A stretch of 64,000 nucleotides of DNA from PFL25 sp046260155 (lineage in GTDB: Bacteria; Chloroflexota; Anaerolineae; Anaerolineales; UBA4823). The position numbers were made by a program, and so were the translations under genes. The notes beneath the pieces are model-generated. The model was given only the letters and a program-made list of their open reading frames with translations, did not search any database and was not told the origin of the DNA. Positions 34,337-43,816 of the stretch are shown here, piece after piece. The stretch lies in the NCBI GenBank assembly GCA_046260155.1, contig JBJYXV010000050.1, positions 1-64,000 on the forward strand. The letters run 5' to 3'. Each line of letters opens with the position of its first letter. Position 1 is the first letter of the stretch.

Positions 34337-35395
34337 ATGAAATTCTTCCATCTGACCCGGAAATTCCGCCTGCTGATCTTCGTGATCGGTACATTGAGTT
34401 TTGCTGCCTGCAATATGCCCGCCCGGGCAACGCCATCCCCGACGCTTAACGTCACCCAGGCATATCAAACGGTTGAAGCCAGGCTCACCGAAGCGATCTC
34501 CCGCACCCCTTCGATCAGCCCCACCCTGCCAAATGTAACACAAACAGCTGGATCACCTTCCCCTTCACCCACGCAAGCCCTGCAGACGATGACGCCAGCA
34601 AACACCCAGGCACCTGGATCTTGCGATTGGGCATCTCCTGGCATACCAATTGATGTAACCATCCCCGATGATACGATTCTCAGCCCTGGAGAAATTTTCA
34701 CAAAAACCTGGCGGTTGGAAAACGTGGGCACCTGTACATGGAACAGTGATTATGCCCTGGTCTGGTTCTCTGGCGAACAACTGGATGCAGACCCTGCTGT
34801 CCCTCTCAGCGGAAATACTGCTCCAGGAGAAACGGTTGACTTATCTGTTGAAATGACAGCTCCGCAAACTCAAGGAACCTACCAGGGCTGGTGGAAGCTG
34901 CGAAATCCGGCTGGAGAGCTGTTCGGAATTGGTCCTAACAGTGATTCTGGCTTCTGGGTCAGGATAATCGTCGAGGGGCAGCCCCTTGGCACAGGTACAC
35001 CCACTGTCACCGAGACCAGCGGACCCACCCTCACCCCAACGATGGGAACTCAAGCTAGTGGATCCGCAACTCTGCAGCTTCTTGATCTTTATGACCTGGA
35101 TCAAAACGAGATCAACAACGGTAATGAGGACCTCACCTATGAGGAAATCGATCTCAAGCATAACCTGGTACCAATAGAAAACACCGTAATGGCTGTCGCT
35201 GGGGCAAACCAGCCCAACTTCGCAACCTGTCAAGGAATGAATCTCGGTTCTACACCAATCACCATCGATAATCTGGTCGGAAATTACATCTGCCACCGGA
35301 CAAACATGTCCCTACCAGGCTGGTTGTATATCAACGCTCTGGACCCGGAAAATGGCAATCTGAACGTTGAGATCCATACCTGGTTAATTCCATGA
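34337..35395 (+). CDS. Lipoprotein with NBR1-like Ig (FW) domain
   Basis: The 352-residue protein has a lipoprotein signal (FAAC near residue 25), a Thr/Pro/Ser-rich linker to about residue 95 and an NBR1-type Ig-like domain (about 105-215). The domain's spaced Trp residues are visible: TKTWRLENVGTCTWNS, ALVWFSG, YQGWWKLRNPAG and SGFWVRIIV. A second, unrecognised domain with YDLDQNEINNGNEDL occupies the end. In bacteria this Ig-like domain appears on surface lipoproteins, probably for binding. No ribosome site is obvious. Confidence 0.8.
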   Translation: MKFFHLTRKFRLLIFVIGTLSFAACNMPARATPSPTLNVTQAYQTVEARLTEAISRTPSISPTLPNVTQTAGSPSPSPTQALQTMTPANTQAPGSCDWASPGIPIDVTIPDDTILSPGEIFTKTWRLENVGTCTWNSDYALVWFSGEQLDADPAVPLSGNTAPGETVDLSVEMTAPQTQGTYQGWWKLRNPAGELFGIGPNSDSGFWVRIIVEGQPLGTGTPTVTETSGPTLTPTMGTQASGSATLQLLDLYDLDQNEINNGNEDLTYEEIDLKHNLVPIENTVMAVAGANQPNFATCQGMNLGSTPITIDNLVGNYICHRTNMSLPGWLYINALDPENGNLNVEIHTWLIP

Positions 35396-35453
35396 TCGCT
35401 TCCAAACAAAGCTCGGTTCTCGTCCTAGACTCCTGCAGGACCAATAAAATAGT

Positions 35454-36275
35454 GTGAGCACCCTATATCTTGTCGCAACCCCAATTGGAAACCTTGAGGA
35501 TATCAGTTTGCGTGCTTTGAGGATCTTGCGCCAGGTGAATTGGATCGCAGCAGAAGATACTCGCCATACTGGAAAATTGCTAAAACATCACGAAATCGAT
35601 ACGCAATTGATCAGTTTTCACGAACACAGCAAACAGAAAAAGCATGACCTTTTAATGGAGTTATTGGATCAAGGAGACCTGGCTCTGGTCTCGGATGCAG
35701 GCACCCCATTAATCAGTGATCCTGGATACGAATTGGTGCAGCGAGCGTATGCTGCCGGACATTGTGTAACTCCGATACCAGGGCCCAGTGCGCCAATCAG
35801 CGCCTTGATTGCTTCTGGTTTACCATCTGAGAGATTTGTTTTCCTTGGCTACCTGCCCAGGAAGATGTCTGAACGGCGTCAAGCCTTGACCGAGGTATCT
35901 TCCCTGCCATATACATTGATTTTTTTTGAAACCCCACACCGTCTCCTGGTTTCTCTCGAGGATCTCCTCGCGGGACTTGGTGACCGCCAGATCGTTGTAT
36001 GCAGAGAAATCACCAAACTGCACGAAGAGTTCTTCCGGGGCTCGATCTCATCCGCGCTGGTCCATTTCACCAGCACGCACCCGAGAGGCGAGTTTACGCT
36101 CGTTGTGGCAGGGAATTCTGGGGAAAAAGAGATTTGGTCCGAGGCGCAGGTAAAATCAGCCATCATGCATGCCAAATCCCTGGGGACTCCACCCGCGAAG
36201 ATCGCCAGCCAGCTTGCATCCGAATCGGAATGGCCAAGGCGAAAAATTTATCAGCTGATTATTGAGATGGATTGA
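35454..36275 (+). CDS. rsmI: 16S rRNA (cytidine1402-2'-O)-methyltransferase
   Basis: The 273-residue protein has the RsmI motifs LYLVATPIGNLEDIS, AAEDTRHTGKLLKHHEI and ALVSDAGTPLISDPG, plus PGPSAPISALIASGLP, of the SAM-dependent tetrapyrrole-methylase fold. It methylates the ribose of C1402 in the decoding centre. The start is GTG at 35454. A TAAAAT box at 35445-35450 so close to the start suggests a leaderless or nearly leaderless mRNA. The isomerase gene follows after nine bases. Confidence 0.95.
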   Translation: MSTLYLVATPIGNLEDISLRALRILRQVNWIAAEDTRHTGKLLKHHEIDTQLISFHEHSKQKKHDLLMELLDQGDLALVSDAGTPLISDPGYELVQRAYAAGHCVTPIPGPSAPISALIASGLPSERFVFLGYLPRKMSERRQALTEVSSLPYTLIFFETPHRLLVSLEDLLAGLGDRQIVVCREITKLHEEFFRGSISSALVHFTSTHPRGEFTLVVAGNSGEKEIWSEAQVKSAIMHAKSLGTPPAKIASQLASESEWPRRKIYQLIIEMD

Positions 36276-36284
36276 GGTAAACAT

Positions 36285-37346
36285 ATGAATCTTGATCACA
36301 CTTCCAGGTTTGACCAAATCGATAACCAAGACATGCTTTCACACATTGAGGGCTTACCGGATCAATTAAACTCTGCCTGGCAGCTTGGCTCCCAGCTCGA
36401 GCTTCCAAAATCTGACAGTATCGAGAGAGTTGTGGTTGCTGGCATGGGTGGATCTGCCATTGGGGCCGATCTGGTTGCCGCCTATATCAACCCCATATGT
36501 CCTATCCCAGTTGTCTTGCACCGGAATTACTCCCTGCCAGCCTGGGCAGCCGGTAAAAATACCCTGGTGATCACTTCCTCGCATTCTGGTAATACCGAGG
36601 AGACTGTGTCCGCTTTTAGAGCCGCGGAGGAGAGAGATTGCCAGATTCTTGCAATCACCACTGGCGGGAAACTGGCTGAGCTTTGCCAGGCATCTGGCAG
36701 CACGATGTGGCAGTTTGAACACCAAGGACAACCCAGGGCAGCTGTCGGCTTCTCGGCAGGTTTAATGCTGGCAGCTTTTTCAAGATTAGGGTTGATCCCA
36801 GATCAAGCAGCAGAGATCAAGGCGACTTTCTCAGCCATGAACACCCAGCAAGCAGGTCTTAGAGCAGAAGTGCCTACGGCACAAAATCTTGCCAAACGTT
36901 TAGCTGGACAGATATTTGATCGTTGGATTCTGGTTGTCGGCGCGGATCTGCTCGAGCCCGTCGCCAGGCGTTGGAAATCTCAGTTCAATGAAATTGCAAA
37001 AGCTTGGGGACAGTTCGAAACTATCCCCGAGCTCAATCATAACTCGCTGGCGGGGTTGGTATTTCCTGAACAACATTTACCCCACATGATGGCTCTCTTC
37101 TTACGCGCTCCAGCATACCATTCCCGCAACCTGCTGCGCACCAATTTGACAAAGACCGCATTCATGGTAGAGGGTGTCAACACAGATTTTGTTGACGCCC
37201 AGGGTGATAACCCCCTTGCACAGCAATGGACAGCCCTACACCTGGGTGATTACACTGCTTATTATCTCGCCATGGCGTATAGCATCGATCCAACTGCCAT
37301 TCCAACCATTGAAATGTTCAAGAACCAAATTTCGAGCAGCGCTTGA
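36285..37346 (+). CDS. Bifunctional phosphoglucose/phosphomannose isomerase
   Basis: The 353-residue protein has a SIS sugar-isomerase domain: VVAGMGGSAIGADLVAAY, VITSSHSGNTEETVSA, and the C-terminal ELNHNSLAG and VDAQGDNPLAQ region of the archaeal/bacterial PGI/PMI family. It interconverts fructose 6-phosphate with glucose or mannose 6-phosphate. It follows rsmI by nine bases and so is co-transcribed with it, without an obvious functional link. Confidence 0.88.
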   Translation: MNLDHTSRFDQIDNQDMLSHIEGLPDQLNSAWQLGSQLELPKSDSIERVVVAGMGGSAIGADLVAAYINPICPIPVVLHRNYSLPAWAAGKNTLVITSSHSGNTEETVSAFRAAEERDCQILAITTGGKLAELCQASGSTMWQFEHQGQPRAAVGFSAGLMLAAFSRLGLIPDQAAEIKATFSAMNTQQAGLRAEVPTAQNLAKRLAGQIFDRWILVVGADLLEPVARRWKSQFNEIAKAWGQFETIPELNHNSLAGLVFPEQHLPHMMALFLRAPAYHSRNLLRTNLTKTAFMVEGVNTDFVDAQGDNPLAQQWTALHLGDYTAYYLAMAYSIDPTAIPTIEMFKNQISSSA

Positions 37347-37359
37347 TCAGGAACTTCCT

Positions 37360-37869
37360 TCAAACAACAACCAGCATCAGTATCCCGAGTAAAATCCCTA
37401 ACACCATACCGGCCAGTATATCTGACGGATAGTGTACTCCCATCGTGATGCGCGCCAATCCCACCAAAGGTGCCCAGACCAGCAAGATCAAACCCAACCA
37501 GAGAGGCCCGATTCCCAAAGCCAGCACAGCCAGCATCGTACTTCGTGCAGCATGACCAGATGGGAATGAATGGGGATCAGTTTTGCGATATATGCGGCCC
37601 CATTCACCTTGTGGCCGGCTACGCCGGACTGTGAATTTGATCACCAGCACGATCAGTGCCGTGACAATAATCCCAATCAACATCACCAATGCCAGGTGTT
37701 TCCAGTACGCGTCACCAAACCACCAGACCACACCTAAACCCAGGATCCAAAACCAGGAATCACCTGAATGTGCAAGGAAAGCGGCTGCAATGCGCAGGAT
37801 GGTAGAGTGATCCTGAGCTTCGTTTGCCCTCACGAAACGCTCATCCAGGTCTTTTAAACGCTGGCGCAT
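37360..37869 (-). CDS. Small PAP2-family membrane phosphatase
   Basis: The 169-residue protein has the three PAP2 boxes, KFTVRRSRP, PSGHA and ARITMGVHYPSD, between membrane helices. It is shorter than the protein at the left edge, like bacterial undecaprenyl-pyrophosphate or lipid-phosphate phosphatases. The first ATG at 37869 is taken as start; the in-frame TTG at 37878 is also possible because no ribosome site is clear. It lies just upstream of nothing on its strand and is convergent with the sugar isomerase gene. Confidence 0.85.
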   Translation of the reverse strand: MRQRLKDLDERFVRANEAQDHSTILRIAAAFLAHSGDSWFWILGLGVVWWFGDAYWKHLALVMLIGIIVTALIVLVIKFTVRRSRPQGEWGRIYRKTDPHSFPSGHAARSTMLAVLALGIGPLWLGLILLVWAPLVGLARITMGVHYPSDILAGMVLGILLGILMLVVV

Positions 37870-37896
37870 GATTAACAAAATAATAGGGCTTTTGGT

Positions 37897-38667
37897 CTAT
37901 TGATTGCTTGCCAGAGCAGCGCGCACGATCTCAAGCTGGTGGGGTTTATCGACATCCATGCCCAATTCTGCATAGGGGCTGATCACTGCTTTCCCGGTAA
38001 TGTCCATTTTCTTCGTTACTCGCTTAATGGCCCCCGACAAGGTAAGTTGGCGCGACAGGAACAGCAACAGATTACCATACCCCAATAATGCAGCCTGTTT
38101 GAAGACACTTTTTCGAGCTGCAACAATTCGATCCCACAATTCCACATTGGCATACACTGTACTCGAGCGGATCATGTTCAAATCCCCCCCACACAGCTCA
38201 GCATCTTTCAGGCGCGTGTAGGAGCGTTTTGATTCCGGAAATCTTTTCTCCATGACATCACGCGGAATGACAGTGTAATAAAGATCAAAGTCCGTACCCG
38301 CATTTTCGTTAACAACCCAATCAATCATCTCAGGTTTTATGGTTGGGATGTCTGATGAGACGGTTAATACATGCCTGGCTTGCGGGTTGATTTCAATGGT
38401 TTTTTCGATGCCACCCCGCACATTTTCCAGTAACCCACCCTGATCCGGCAGATAAGTGACCTGCTTTGAGCACTTCAAACCCATATCTTCAGATAAGCTG
38501 ATCAACACAACCTGTTCAACAGTCTCAGAACCACTGATCGCATCCAGAACCCACTGGATCATCGGCTTGCCGGCTACATCAAGGAGCGCCTTTGGTCCAC
38601 CCTGGGTGTATTCATATAAGGGGTCATCTGGTGTGGGTATCCCACCTGCAATCACGATCGCATCCAT
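37897..38667 (-). CDS. NTP-transferase-like protein (MobA/IspD fold)
   Basis: The 256-residue protein begins with the nucleotidyltransferase signature DAIVIAGGIPTPDDPL and GGPKALLDVAGKPMIQWVLD, then SSDIPTIKPEM as the metal-binding DxP-like site. It should transfer a nucleotide to a small phosphorylated substrate or alcohol, but the substrate is not clear. AGGAG precedes the ATG, which begins one base after the stop of the preceding gene, so the two are coupled. Confidence 0.75.
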   Translation of the reverse strand: MDAIVIAGGIPTPDDPLYEYTQGGPKALLDVAGKPMIQWVLDAISGSETVEQVVLISLSEDMGLKCSKQVTYLPDQGGLLENVRGGIEKTIEINPQARHVLTVSSDIPTIKPEMIDWVVNENAGTDFDLYYTVIPRDVMEKRFPESKRSYTRLKDAELCGGDLNMIRSSTVYANVELWDRIVAARKSVFKQAALLGYGNLLLFLSRQLTLSGAIKRVTKKMDITGKAVISPYAELGMDVDKPHQLEIVRAALASNQ

Positions 38668-38668
38668 A

Positions 38669-39568
38669 TTAATTTAACTCCTGAATTTGGGGCTTCAAAC
38701 CTAATTGATCAAGCAGATCTTTCAGCTCCTCATTGGTTAACACACGTCCCTTGCCAGAAACTGCAACCAGGGCAGCCTCCAACATATTGGTTCCAAACGA
38801 ACGCCCGTCCATAACCGGGGTGGTCGTGACCAGGTACTTTACGCCCATCGAGCGAAACAGCTCCACATCACTTGGCGTAGTTGTGTTGGTGGCAATAATC
38901 TTTCCCTCCAGTTTAACTGGCATATGGCGTTTGACATAATGACAATCACCTGCGATGACCGTACCCCACTGGTAATATTGCTCCCATTTTGGATCGCGTA
39001 CCTCCTGTTTTTCACCAGTGGGATAGATCCACTCGAAAGGTAAGCGCCCGGCAACAGGCATCATGATGGAAGCCAAAGTCTTTAAACCACTCACCGAACG
39101 TACAGGAAAAGGCAATCCCAGACCGAACATAAGATCCCCAAATACACATTCATATCCAGCCTCAACAAAAGAAGTGGTCAACCCCCAACGATCAACGCCT
39201 AATGTAATAAATGCTTTCCGCTCTTGAATAAAATCACCCAGGTGTTCATCGATAGTTGAAGCCAGGCTGTTTTCCAGGGTATTTTTAATTCCTGCGCCAT
39301 CCACGATCGGCGTTTTTTTGACGAAGCGCACCATGGGCTTCACAGAATAAAGAGGATACCATTTTTGGTCAACCAGAACTCCAAGATCGGCCCCTCCCAC
39401 ACCGAAAGCATCCACCTCGCCATCCAGGTCCTTATACAATTGGGCAGCTTTTTCCATATCCCCATCCGTGCCGATTCGTTCGATGCGCACCTGTTCCCCA
39501 AGCAGCTCCACCTCAACTGTTTTGTCTCGCTTTGATGAACCCAAGCTAATACTCACCGCATGTTTCAT
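38669..39568 (-). CDS. Conserved protein, quinate 5-dehydrogenase-like by annotation in relatives
   Basis: The 299-residue protein has SISLGSSKRDKTVEV at its start, IERIGTDGDMEKAAQLYKDL, AFGVGGADLGV, and a conserved IVDGAGIKNTLE. To my memory, proteins with this pattern in Chloroflexota and Firmicutes are annotated as quinate 5-dehydrogenase-like, but I see no standard Rossmann glycine motif and would not trust that name. It has a strong AGGAGG ribosome site and is translationally coupled to the nucleotidyltransferase gene, so they probably share a pathway. The function is not known. Confidence 0.6.
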   Translation of the reverse strand: MKHAVSISLGSSKRDKTVEVELLGEQVRIERIGTDGDMEKAAQLYKDLDGEVDAFGVGGADLGVLVDQKWYPLYSVKPMVRFVKKTPIVDGAGIKNTLENSLASTIDEHLGDFIQERKAFITLGVDRWGLTTSFVEAGYECVFGDLMFGLGLPFPVRSVSGLKTLASIMMPVAGRLPFEWIYPTGEKQEVRDPKWEQYYQWGTVIAGDCHYVKRHMPVKLEGKIIATNTTTPSDVELFRSMGVKYLVTTTPVMDGRSFGTNMLEAALVAVSGKGRVLTNEELKDLLDQLGLKPQIQELN

Positions 39569-39755
39569 GCCAATCCTCCTTTAGCAAGCCAGCCTATCCC
39601 GGGTTTTTCCTCATCCCAATATGTGATTAATTTCTAGGAATAATGCTTCGCGCAGCTTGTGATAATCTTCCCTGAGTATACACCGATCTATTGAAAATAG
39701 ATTAATCAAATATGCCTGAAAAGTACTGGATCATTAGCTTAACTTTGACCTGAGT

Positions 39756-39761
39756 TATAAT
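39756..39761 (+). promoter_or_regulatory. Likely -10 box of ilvE
   Basis: TATAAT lies 49 bases before the GTG start of ilvE, in a 240-base stretch between divergent genes. The -35 is poor. No other feature is seen in that stretch apart from the coupled gene's AGGAGG site. Confidence 0.5.
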
Positions 39762-39809
39762 GATTCCATCTACAGAGGCCCGAGCCATTTTTCCCAGGAG
39801 ACCTGACCA

Positions 39810-40736
39810 GTGAATCTTCCCAAATATGCATATTTTAAAGGCGAAATTGTTCCCTACTCGCAGGCTAAAGTTGGTGTACTAACTCACGGATTCAATTACG
39901 GCACAGCTGTTTTCGCTGGAATTCGAGCCTATTGGAATGAGGAACGAGAGCAGCTGTATGTTTTCCGGCCAATCGATCATTTTCAGAGGCTGCTGAATTC
40001 GGCAAAAATCATGTGCATGGAATTTGACCAGGATCCGCAAAGCCTGACCCAAATCACGCTGGACCTATTGCGCAAGGAGGGATACCGCCGGGATATCTAT
40101 ATCCGCCCCCTGGCTTACAAGGAAGATGAAATCGTTGGCGTCAAATTACACGACCTGGTTGACGAGATTACGATTGCCGCCTTACCTTTTGATAGTTATG
40201 TTGCCAACGACACCAACGCGCATGTCACCTTTTCGTCCTGGCGCAGGCTGGATGATAATATGATCCCCGCCCGGGGTAAGGTGAGCGGCGCGTACGCTAA
40301 TTCAGCCTTAATTAAAACCGACGCGATCAAGTCCGGTTTTGATGAAGCCTTGGTGCTGACCGAAGATGGTCATGTTTCAGAAGGCAGTGCCATGAATGTT
40401 TTCATGGTCCGCCATGAAACTCTGATTACCCCAGGTATAACAGAGAATATCCTGGAGGGGATCACCCGCCGGACGGCAATTCGACTCGCCCGTGAGGAAT
40501 TGGGCATACCGGTCGTTGAACGCCCAATCGATAGGACGGAGGTCTACATGAGCGACGAACTCTTTATGACCGGAACCGCTGCACAGATCGTCGCCATTAC
40601 CCGGGTCGATCACCGCAAAGTCGGTTCAGGGGTTATGGGACCGATCACGACCAGGCTGAGCGAGCTCTACCAGGAAGCAGTTCACGGCAGGCTTCCCAAA
40701 TATATCGATTGGAACACGCCTGTTTACCCTTCCTGA
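39810..40736 (+). CDS. ilvE: Branched-chain amino acid aminotransferase
   Basis: The 308-residue fold-type IV PLP aminotransferase has the IlvE order: HGFNYGTAVFAGIRAY, YIRPLAYKEDE, PARGKVSGAYANSALIKTDA with the PLP Lys, and EGSAMNVFMV. It transfers amino groups between glutamate and the keto acids of leucine, isoleucine and valine. The start is GTG at 39810 with AGGAGA nine bases upstream. No other branched-chain gene is adjacent. Confidence 0.93.
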   Translation: MNLPKYAYFKGEIVPYSQAKVGVLTHGFNYGTAVFAGIRAYWNEEREQLYVFRPIDHFQRLLNSAKIMCMEFDQDPQSLTQITLDLLRKEGYRRDIYIRPLAYKEDEIVGVKLHDLVDEITIAALPFDSYVANDTNAHVTFSSWRRLDDNMIPARGKVSGAYANSALIKTDAIKSGFDEALVLTEDGHVSEGSAMNVFMVRHETLITPGITENILEGITRRTAIRLAREELGIPVVERPIDRTEVYMSDELFMTGTAAQIVAITRVDHRKVGSGVMGPITTRLSELYQEAVHGRLPKYIDWNTPVYPS

Positions 40737-40768
40737 TCTTGCAGCACCCCCCAAAAAACCAATATATC

Positions 40769-42121
40769 TCAGGAAAGTGGCCAAACGCTGGATGCAGTTT
40801 TTGGAAAGAGGATGTCCAGGAGATTAGCTATTTGATCATTTTTCGTCCAGCAATCTGCAAACGAAAATTTAAGCTCTGACATGTTGCGGTAACCAAAAAC
40901 AAGCTGAAGAAAGGTTAATCCGGGAAATCCAGCATCTCCAGAACCTCTTTCTGGTTCCGGTTTCCATTGCTCTATGCCCACCAAACGACCACCCTCCACC
41001 ACCAACCTTAAACCCGACTTATAGAAAGTCAGTCTAATCTCTCCTTGATATCCCACCAGTGCCGAGGCAGCGATTCTTGCCTCCAGCTGTGGCCTGATGT
41101 GGCGGATAAATCCTGGTAAATCTGGCACGCGCAGGAACCAGGCATAGGGAGCTCTGGTCTTTGGTAATTTATCTGGGATCACCTCGTAAACCGGGTGCTG
41201 GCTTCCTAACCAGAAACCGAACCTTTCGAAATTCTGTGCATTCTCCTGTTCAGCGGAATATTCATCTCCCACAGCTTTTAGATGGCGCATTACGGATGGA
41301 GTTATCGATGCCCAGGAATGTCCTGGCTTGATTTCAAATGCGGTAGCTGCCATCATCCCACCCCAAAGATAGGGGGGGTGAGCGATAAATCCCACTGCAT
41401 TGCCAGTTTCTGATTCGATCATCTTAATTACCGAATTATTGACATTGTTGGGGCTTCTCCCGCTCAATTCATAACGCCAGAGATCTGCATCCCTGGAGCA
41501 GCTCACCAGGTAGCGTTTGTTCATCTGCGAATCCAGCTCAACCAAAAAAGGGATATCGATTTCTACCGCGGGACGCAGCGAGAAAGGCTCGTCCCCTTCT
41601 AATTTTGGAATCTGCTGCAGGAATCCAACTCGCCCTCCCCCCAATTCCAGGGCCATCTCATAACCAAACTGGCGATAATAATAAGGAATACCTGTAATCC
41701 CCTGGACTTGTTCACCACGTTCAGCACTCCACCTGTGAATAGTTTCAAATTGAGCTCGTACCAAGCCGCGCTCCCGGAAGGCAGGGTCCGTGCCAACCAA
41801 CTCCGGTCGACCCACTTTGAAGTCAATCCCTGCATATGACCAGGTTTGTGAGATCAAGACCATCGTCGAAACGATCTTTTTTTGATTTCGATCTTCGACA
41901 ATTGTAAAATCTGCTGGGCCTGTAGTGGGATGCGAGCGGGTCAGCAGATCTCCCGTCCATTGGGCAACACGCTGATCGGGTTCTTTTGAATCGTCCTGCA
42001 TATGAATATGAGCATTAAATTCCGCCAGCTGTTCAGCATCCTCAGATGTCGCCCGACGCAGTATCAGCCCATCTCCGAGATCCTTAATTAGATGATGCGC
42101 TTGCTGATCAGGAACAACCAT
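40769..42121 (-). CDS. Eis-like GNAT acetyltransferase
   Basis: The 450-residue protein starts with a GNAT domain (LILRRATSEDAEQLAEFN, VGTDPAFRERGLVRAQF as the acetyl-CoA loop, YYRQFGYEMAL), followed by a second GNAT-like region and a C-terminal domain, the layout of Eis-type enzymes. These acetylate amines on varied substrates including aminoglycosides in some bacteria. Here the substrate is unknown. It is convergent with ilvE and upstream of no gene on its strand. Confidence 0.72.
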   Translation of the reverse strand: MVVPDQQAHHLIKDLGDGLILRRATSEDAEQLAEFNAHIHMQDDSKEPDQRVAQWTGDLLTRSHPTTGPADFTIVEDRNQKKIVSTMVLISQTWSYAGIDFKVGRPELVGTDPAFRERGLVRAQFETIHRWSAERGEQVQGITGIPYYYRQFGYEMALELGGGRVGFLQQIPKLEGDEPFSLRPAVEIDIPFLVELDSQMNKRYLVSCSRDADLWRYELSGRSPNNVNNSVIKMIESETGNAVGFIAHPPYLWGGMMAATAFEIKPGHSWASITPSVMRHLKAVGDEYSAEQENAQNFERFGFWLGSQHPVYEVIPDKLPKTRAPYAWFLRVPDLPGFIRHIRPQLEARIAASALVGYQGEIRLTFYKSGLRLVVEGGRLVGIEQWKPEPERGSGDAGFPGLTFLQLVFGYRNMSELKFSFADCWTKNDQIANLLDILFPKTASSVWPLS

Positions 42122-42193
42122 ACTCCACCTTAACGAATCAGGGAATTTATTCCAAGTCCAGGTTGTATTTTATCGCAAAGAGTGAACAGGAGC

Positions 42194-43780
42194 CTAAGAA
42201 AGCGGCAGGACAACCGTAAAAGTTGCCCCTTCACCCGGAACGCTCCTGACGCGAATTTGGCCCCCATGTCGGGTAACAATCTGGTGGCAAACGGAAAGCC
42301 CAAGACCTGTCCCCTGTCCGGGTTCTTTCGTTGTATAGAAGGGTTCAAAGATACGGGAGATTTTATCAGCGGGGATTCCCGGTCCGCTATCAGACACCGT
42401 TACATGTATTGAATGATCGACTCGATAGGTTTTAATCGTGATCACCCCTGGACCCTGATCAATTGCATCAATGGCGTTGATCAATAAATTTAACCAAACT
42501 CCCTGCAGGTGATCTTGGCTTGCGTTGATCAGTGGTAAATCGATCGCAGGATCAAATTGAAGTGAAATAGAACGGGAACCCAATTCTGGCCCCATCAGGG
42601 CTAAGGTGCGCTGGATAGTCTCATTCAAATCAGTCGGCGCGATCTGGTATCGTTCCCGGCGCGCAAAATCAAGTAAATCACGGACTGCCTGTGAAGCACG
42701 TTCGCTGGCCTGAATGATCAATTCCACCATCTCAAGCTGTCCATTTTTTTGAGCGGGTAAGCTGCGCTGCAGGAGTTGGGCATTTGCCAGGATGGCTGTT
42801 AATGGATTGTTGATCTCATGTGCAACTCCAGCAGCCAGTTGCCCAACAGCCGCTAATTTTTCGGATTGTGCCAGTGAGGCTTGCAAATGCAAACGCTCGG
42901 TGACGTCTTCTTCGTAAAGAAAAACCTGTACAATTTGATGCTCACCATCCCAAATTGGAAAAGTGCTGACCTCAACCTCAACCCCCTCAGCCTGTCCATA
43001 CGAGCGATGTTCAATTCTACGTGTTTTCTGAGCGGTATGAAAAGTCTCCCCTACACGGCATCCTGGGCAGGGCTCTTCTCGCTGGTATAAGGCAGTGAAG
43101 CATTGTTTTCCTACCAGATTTTGAGGCGCGTGACCAGCGAGGTCAGCCCGGCTCATATTAATGGCAATCAGCTTGTACCCCGGATCAACGATATAGATTG
43201 AAGCGGGACTGCTATCAAAAAAAGCACGCAGCGTATTTCGTGAATTTAGTAGCTGGCCTTGAAATGTCTGCATCTCCTGGATGGTTTCTTCTGCTTGGCG
43301 AATACGCATCGATTGAGACAAATTTTGAGCAATTACGCAGGTGACGGCTTGTAATAAACCAGCATCCAACTCCTGGTGTTCAGCCCTCAACTCCAAAGCC
43401 CCAACCGCACTACCCTCAGCCAGTAGTGGCAGATAATACACCCAATCTCCAGTGGAGAGCTGCGCTTTCCGCTGCGTCCCCCTCTGGATGATTTCCATCA
43501 CTTCTCCAGCCTCATCCACCGGTATCAGCTGACAACTGCATCCTTTTTTCTGAGAGCCAGCCTTTCTAATGACACAATATACATTTGATTCATCGCGCAA
43601 ATACAGAACAACCGAATCAGCTCCTGTTATCCGTTCGATCTCCCCAATCATCCACGCCTGTGCTTCGTCTCCACCTGCATCAATTAAGGCCAATTCCCCA
43701 AGAAAATTAATGATTTCACGGTAGGGATGAAACTTCGATGCTATGTTATTTGATTTGTAAACAGGAAAATTTGTGGACAT
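42194..43780 (-). CDS. Sensor histidine kinase with GAF-like and PAS domains
   Basis: The 528-residue soluble kinase has a GAF-like N-terminal region (about 20-165), a PAS domain (about 180-300) containing CPGC, a HisKA domain with the phospho-acceptor His in GVAHEINNPLTA (near 327), and an ATPase domain with LLINAIDAI, DSGPGIP and GTGLGLSVCHQ. There are no membrane helices, so it senses a cytoplasmic signal; the CPGC and other cysteines (KKGCSCQ in the GAF region) hint at redox or metal sensing. Its likely partner is the regulator 36 bases upstream. Confidence 0.9.
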   Translation of the reverse strand: MSTNFPVYKSNNIASKFHPYREIINFLGELALIDAGGDEAQAWMIGEIERITGADSVVLYLRDESNVYCVIRKAGSQKKGCSCQLIPVDEAGEVMEIIQRGTQRKAQLSTGDWVYYLPLLAEGSAVGALELRAEHQELDAGLLQAVTCVIAQNLSQSMRIRQAEETIQEMQTFQGQLLNSRNTLRAFFDSSPASIYIVDPGYKLIAINMSRADLAGHAPQNLVGKQCFTALYQREEPCPGCRVGETFHTAQKTRRIEHRSYGQAEGVEVEVSTFPIWDGEHQIVQVFLYEEDVTERLHLQASLAQSEKLAAVGQLAAGVAHEINNPLTAILANAQLLQRSLPAQKNGQLEMVELIIQASERASQAVRDLLDFARRERYQIAPTDLNETIQRTLALMGPELGSRSISLQFDPAIDLPLINASQDHLQGVWLNLLINAIDAIDQGPGVITIKTYRVDHSIHVTVSDSGPGIPADKISRIFEPFYTTKEPGQGTGLGLSVCHQIVTRHGGQIRVRSVPGEGATFTVVLPLS

Positions 43781-43816
43781 ATTAAATTTGGGTTAACAGG
43801 CGCGTTAAGCTTACAG

